Positions 60,220 to 64,000 of a stretch of DNA of 64,000 bases are shown here, piece after piece. The first letter of the stretch is position 1. Each line of letters opens with the position of its first letter. The position numbers and the translations under genes are program-made. This DNA is from Sediminicola sp037203765. GTDB lineage: Bacteria; Bacteroidota; Bacteroidia; Flavobacteriales; Flavobacteriaceae. The stretch lies in NCBI RefSeq assembly GCF_037203765.1, contig NZ_JBBCAS010000002.1, positions 62,001 to 126,000 of the forward strand. Reading direction: 5' to 3'. The notes under the pieces are model-generated. The model was not told the DNA's origin. It made no database searches and saw only the letters and a program-made list of their open reading frames with translations.

Positions 60220-61389
60220 ATGAAGAATACTGACTTGGTAGCTATTGAAAAGGAGCATGCCGATCTTTTTGAGATCGATATCAATTTGGACCGTTTGGTA
60301 CAAAAGATAGAACTGCTCAGCTATCTTAACCCTTTGAATATTGAAAAGGAGAAACAGCGCTTTTTTGCATCCAAGTATACGGAAGACCCTGTTTTTAAGT
60401 ATCCCAAGATCAAGTTTGATCCATACAAGCTACATCGGTTGTTCTATTCCCAGCGATTGGAACGAATTGAGGATGAAGTGATCCGGAAAATGTACCAGGA
60501 AATTATCTACTACTACTCCAATATGATCCAATGTATTGAGACCATAGGAGAAGGAAAGAAGTTCTATTACAATTCCCTCAGGGTATTTGGTACACCAACC
60601 GAGAAGGATGTTCAGAACGCCAGATATATCCTCCATTTTGAAGATGAGCCCGTAACCACTGAACTGGAAAAAGTTTATACGGCCGAGGAAGCCAAGGCAT
60701 ATTTTGAGGAGTTCGTACAATCCTATGATTTTCCTTTGAACATACAACTTTCCACAAGCCTTGCTGCGGATGCCATGGTGAGGAACAGTACCCAATCCCT
60801 CGTCATCAAAAAAAATGCAAAATTCTCCAAGAACAAATTGCTGACCTTGGCGAACCACGAGATCGGAGTGCATTTGGTCACTACCTTTAATGGTAAGGAT
60901 CAGCCTCTCAAGATTTTTTCCAACGGGTTTCCTAAAAATGTGGAGACTCAGGAAGGACTTGCAGTGTTTAGTGAATATATGAGTGGCGCTCTCACCCTAA
61001 AAAGACTTAAAGAGTTGTCTTATAGGGTTTTGGCATCTGATAGTTTAATAAAAGGTTCTAGTTTTTCGGATACCTTCGATATGATCCACAACCAATATAA
61101 GTTGAATAAAAACGATGCTTTCACCATTACGATGAGAGCCCATAGAGGTGGTGGTTTTACCAAAGACCGTTTGTATTTGAGCGGCTTGCGAAAAATATAT
61201 AAACGCTATAAGAAGGGGGTACCTATGGATATCCTATTGACCGGCAAGGTTAATATGGAATACGAACAAGGGATACAACACTTGTTCGATCATGGTCTGG
61301 CCCAAAATATTACCCATAAAAATCTGGCCTTTGGGGAAAATAAGAACGCCAATAAGACGTTGGACTTTATCTTGAACAATCTGAAATAG
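60220..61389 (+). CDS. DUF1704 / QEGLA-motif putative zinc metallopeptidase
   Basis: Cytosolic protein of 389 residues annotated in this family as flavohaemoglobin expression-modulating. HEIGVH (213-218) and QEGLA (Gln244-Glu245) form a metalloprotease-like centre of the HExxxH type shared with the MATCAP tubulin carboxypeptidases of eukaryotes. The first 60 residues are helical. The real substrate in bacteria is unknown. ATG 60220 is chosen over a TTG three codons upstream. It lies 62 bases after the second symporter. Confidence 0.85.
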   Translation: MKNTDLVAIEKEHADLFEIDINLDRLVQKIELLSYLNPLNIEKEKQRFFASKYTEDPVFKYPKIKFDPYKLHRLFYSQRLERIEDEVIRKMYQEIIYYYSNMIQCIETIGEGKKFYYNSLRVFGTPTEKDVQNARYILHFEDEPVTTELEKVYTAEEAKAYFEEFVQSYDFPLNIQLSTSLAADAMVRNSTQSLVIKKNAKFSKNKLLTLANHEIGVHLVTTFNGKDQPLKIFSNGFPKNVETQEGLAVFSEYMSGALTLKRLKELSYRVLASDSLIKGSSFSDTFDMIHNQYKLNKNDAFTITMRAHRGGGFTKDRLYLSGLRKIYKRYKKGVPMDILLTGKVNMEYEQGIQHLFDHGLAQNITHKNLAFGENKNANKTLDFILNNLK

Positions 61390-61418
61390 GAATAAACTAC
61401 GTTAGTAAGGTTGGAAAA

Positions 61419-61826
61419 TTAATCCAAAAACTTGGCTTTTAGCTCAGGTGTGGGAATCATACAATCTTCCTTTTTGCCAAACCATTTATAACGGTTCTTT
61501 GCCACAATGTCGTAAACGAAGTTGCTTATAGATACGGGTATCCATTCCAATACCTGCAATAATTTCCATGCACCTCCAAAATCCTGCCCAATCTTTAGCG
61601 CTGCAGTTGCTTTGGTATAATAGGCAACTCCAGGTTCTATGAGGATGATACTGTCAATATTGGTGGTGTCTATATGCCGTTGTTGCAGATATTTCATTCC
61701 AGTGGCACTTTGCAATGGCGCATACCTAAATTGGTCGTGTTTATCGTGTTTAATGATAAATTGGATGGCCCCATTGCAAAGGTTGCAAACACCATCAAAA
61801 AGTATAATTTTCTTATTTTCTTCCAT
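61419..61826 (-). CDS. DCC-family thiol-disulfide oxidoreductase (DUF393)
   Basis: Small protein of 135 residues. FDGVCNLCN carries the redox-type CxxC, and FRYAPLQSATG and LEWIPVSISNFVYDIVAKNRYKWFG are characteristic of DUF393/YuxK. The function is unknown, probably a redox or chaperone role in the cytosol. Its start codon lies 3 bases after the mutS2 stop, so it is the downstream gene of that operon. Confidence 0.88.
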   Translation of the reverse strand: MEENKKIILFDGVCNLCNGAIQFIIKHDKHDQFRYAPLQSATGMKYLQQRHIDTTNIDSIILIEPGVAYYTKATAALKIGQDFGGAWKLLQVLEWIPVSISNFVYDIVAKNRYKWFGKKEDCMIPTPELKAKFLD

Positions 61827-61829
61827 AAG

Positions 61830-64000
61830 TTACTTGCTGGCCTGTACCAGTTCCAATTGATCTACACTTACATTTGTTGTGAACAGACCGTAGTTCACCA
61901 CGGCCTTATTTTTTTCCAGACTATCAATACTGCCAACGGCTTTGCCATCCTGTAAACGTACTCGGTCTCCTATTTTGAAAACGGGCCTTGGTTTGTTTTT
62001 TTCCTGGACTATGGCCTTTTTTTTCTCCTTTTTCTTTTCCTCTCTGACCTGCACTATTTTCTGCTCCAATTCTTGGGCTACTTCCACCTTTTTCTGTTTT
62101 TCTTTTTTGACCTCCTTGACGCTCTTCTTTTTGCGCTTGCTATTCTCCGTTTCTACGATGCGCAACAACTCGGAAACCAATGGTCTTTTCTTTTTGTCCT
62201 GAAAGTATTTTCCGGCAGCATCATTGAGTTTGTTGCCCAAATAGATCATACGTTGGTTATGGTCGTAAAGCTCTTGGTAATTTTCCAATTTGGATTTGAT
62301 CTTGGAATTGAGGTCCTCCAATCGTTTGGCTTCCTCCCTTGCTTTGGATTCCTCTTCCTTTAGTTGGGATCCGGTTTTTTCCATTTTGCTCCTTTCCTTT
62401 TGCAGCTTGGCGATCGTGGCATCGAAACGAACCTTTCCCCTTTCAATTTTTTTCTTGGCCTTATTGATCAGACTATAGGGAATTCCATTTTTTTGTGCCA
62501 CTTCAAAGGTAAAGGAACTTCCTGCCTGTCCCAAAACCAATTGGTAGGTGGGTTCTAGAGTTTTTGAATCGAACAACATATTCGCGTTGGTCATTTCCGG
62601 TAATTCGTTGGCCAGCATTTTAAGGTTGGAATAATGGGTGGTGATCACTCCGTAGGCTCCGCGCTCGTAAAACACCTCTAAGAATGTTTCTGCCAACGCC
62701 CCACCAAGTTCTGGATCGCTCCCCGTTCCAAATTCGTCAATAAGGAATAGGGTGCTATCATTGCATTTGCGCAAAAAGCTGTTCATATTTTTAAGGCGAT
62801 AACTATAGGTGCTCAAATGGTTCTCAATAGATTGATTATCGCCAATATCGGTCAAAATTTTATCGAACAGGCAAACCGTGCTGCGTTCATGGACGGGGAT
62901 GAGCATGCCGCTTTGAACCATGACCTGCAGTAGGCCTATGGTTTTTAACGTGATACTCTTTCCTCCGGCATTGGGACCTGAGATCACAATAATCCTATTT
63001 TCCGGATATAGTGAAATGGTCTGTGGAAAAGTCTTTTCGTTCTTCCTTTTATTGCTCAGATACAAGAGGGGATGATAGGCATCCCTGAGGTGCATTTTCT
63101 TTTCGGTACTGACTTCTGGCATCACCGCATTGGTATCCACGGCGTATTTGGCCTTGGCGGCAGTAATGTCCATATCGGTCAAAAACTCTTGATAGGTGCG
63201 TAAAAGCGGGCCGTAAGGTCTTATGTGGTCCGTGAGATACTTGAGGATTTTTTTGATTTCCTCGGTCTCATCAAACTCTAGGTTGTTCAGCTCCCTGCTG
63301 TATTTCAAGGTAGCCTCAGGTTCTATATAAACGATACTTCCGGTTTTGGACGAACCCATGACCGCTCCCTTAACCTTTTTTCGGTACATGGCCTTGACCG
63401 CCAGCACCCTACGGTTCTCCACGACGGATTCCCGGATCTCATCCAAAAAATCTGAAGCGTTATAGGTGTTCAGGGCAGATCCAAAACTTTGGTTTATTTT
63501 TCCTTTTACAAAATTGATTTCCTGCCTGATCAGCTTTAGGTTCTCCGAAGCATTGTCCTTGATTTCTCCAAAACGATCGATCACCATATCGATTTGGGCA
63601 GGGATATCCGAATTCAGTTCTATTTCCTCCGATGATTTGTACAATAAGGGGTAATAGTCCTTGAACTTTTTGAAGAACTTAATATGAGTGGTCACGGTAT
63701 TGCAGATATTGCCAATTTTTCTAAATCCGGTAACCTCAAGACTGGTGTTTTCAATTTTGAGGAGTTTCAATTCATGGAATATCGCATCGAAACCGTGATT
63801 GGGAACTCGGTTGTCATTGGTAAAAGAGGCCAGGTACTCAGAGGTTTGTCCAAGACTGGTCAGAATACCCTCCTTACTGTCCAGCGGAACAACGGTCAAT
63901 ACCTTTTCCTTTCCCAGTTCTGTATTGCATCGTAGGGAAAGTTGGTCCAAAACAGTAAAAAATTCTAAATCTTGTAGTGTTTTTTTTTGAATGTTGTTCA
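61830..64000 (-). CDS. mutS2: Endonuclease/DNA-binding MutS2, truncated by the window edge
   Basis: MutS-family ATPase of about 723 residues that limits recombination and acts on collided ribosomes in some bacteria. Walker A is SGPNAGGKS, and FGTGSDPELGGALAE and THYSNLK follow. A long coiled coil (about 525-625) leads to a small beta-rich KOW/SH3-like segment at the end (FKIGDRVRLQDGKAVG). The C-terminal Smr nuclease domain of Bacillus MutS2 is absent. The frame stays open to the edge, reading NNIQKKTLQDLEFF, and only one base of the start codon (probably ATG at 64001) is missing. Confidence 0.92.
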   Translation of the reverse strand, partial: NNIQKKTLQDLEFFTVLDQLSLRCNTELGKEKVLTVVPLDSKEGILTSLGQTSEYLASFTNDNRVPNHGFDAIFHELKLLKIENTSLEVTGFRKIGNICNTVTTHIKFFKKFKDYYPLLYKSSEEIELNSDIPAQIDMVIDRFGEIKDNASENLKLIRQEINFVKGKINQSFGSALNTYNASDFLDEIRESVVENRRVLAVKAMYRKKVKGAVMGSSKTGSIVYIEPEATLKYSRELNNLEFDETEEIKKILKYLTDHIRPYGPLLRTYQEFLTDMDITAAKAKYAVDTNAVMPEVSTEKKMHLRDAYHPLLYLSNKRKNEKTFPQTISLYPENRIIVISGPNAGGKSITLKTIGLLQVMVQSGMLIPVHERSTVCLFDKILTDIGDNQSIENHLSTYSYRLKNMNSFLRKCNDSTLFLIDEFGTGSDPELGGALAETFLEVFYERGAYGVITTHYSNLKMLANELPEMTNANMLFDSKTLEPTYQLVLGQAGSSFTFEVAQKNGIPYSLINKAKKKIERGKVRFDATIAKLQKERSKMEKTGSQLKEEESKAREEAKRLEDLNSKIKSKLENYQELYDHNQRMIYLGNKLNDAAGKYFQDKKKRPLVSELLRIVETENSKRKKKSVKEVKKEKQKKVEVAQELEQKIVQVREEKKKEKKKAIVQEKNKPRPVFKIGDRVRLQDGKAVGSIDSLEKNKAVVNYGLFTTNVSVDQLELVQASK

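Noticed and set aside
1..64000. tRNA, rRNA, CRISPR arrays, insertion sequences or prophage genes
   Set aside because: Intergenic regions are short and I saw no cloverleaf, repeat-spacer pattern, transposase or phage gene in either strand.

Overview
The window reads as chromosomal DNA of a marine-type member of the Flavobacteriaceae (Bacteroidota). The evidence is the A+T-rich sequence, almost no Shine-Dalgarno sites, several TAnnTTTG -7 promoter elements typical of the phylum, many lipoproteins with a short N-terminal lipobox, TlpA/DUF4369, OmpA and LVIVD-type surface proteins, and a fused E1 alpha/beta 2-oxoacid dehydrogenase. It is densely packed core genome. I see no rRNA, tRNA, insertion sequence, prophage, CRISPR array or recognisable defence island.

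Layout. 1-5.7 kb: GapN-like dehydrogenase, a lipoprotein glycosidase and an MFS exporter. 5.8-10.6 kb: leftward leuC-leuD-synthase-leuB operon whose synthase looks like citramalate synthase rather than LeuA. 10.7-18.5 kb: a lipoprotein, recG, an exported M1 aminopeptidase and two tandem patatins. 18.7-25.5 kb: two OmpA-type proteins, an exported M20 amidohydrolase, an exported DsrE protein, the UvrD/PcrA helicase and a YrdC/Sua5 protein. 25.5-31.2 kb: glycosyltransferase, orphan HsdR-N-type nuclease domain, holA, DoxX and fused E1. 31.3-38.5 kb: an M1-like protein without zinc ligands fused to an outer-membrane barrel, a LOG protein, uvrA, and a small protein carrying a PcrA-tail-like domain. 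38.5-45.5 kb: a DUF4130/TIGR03915 DNA-repair protein divergent from a LexA/cI-like self-cleaving regulator with an operator array, then a leftward operon of gamma-glutamyltransferase, lipoprotein peptide deformylase, a membrane-anchored protein and a 54-residue basic protein. 45.6-52.2 kb: phosphoglucomutase/GlmM, a lipid A-type acyltransferase and a rhomboid protease sharing a palindromic promoter, an LVIVD lipoprotein, a TlpA-type thioredoxin and a small barrel. 52.3-64 kb: a large FAD/Fe-S oxidoreductase, an LpxH-like phosphoesterase, aroC, two tandem dicarboxylate symporters, a DUF1704 metallopeptidase, a DCC thiol protein and mutS2, which runs off the right edge.

Two themes stand out. 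DNA repair genes are frequent (recG, uvrD/pcrA, uvrA, DUF4130, LexA-like, mutS2, holA). There is also a large envelope/exported-protein set with altered active sites or unusual localisation. Nothing here is a clear new multi-gene system. The best leads are the stand-alone PcrA-tail-like protein beside uvrA, the citramalate-synthase-type gene in the leu operon, the secreted deformylase, the zinc-less M1/barrel fusion, and the operator array of the LexA-like gene.
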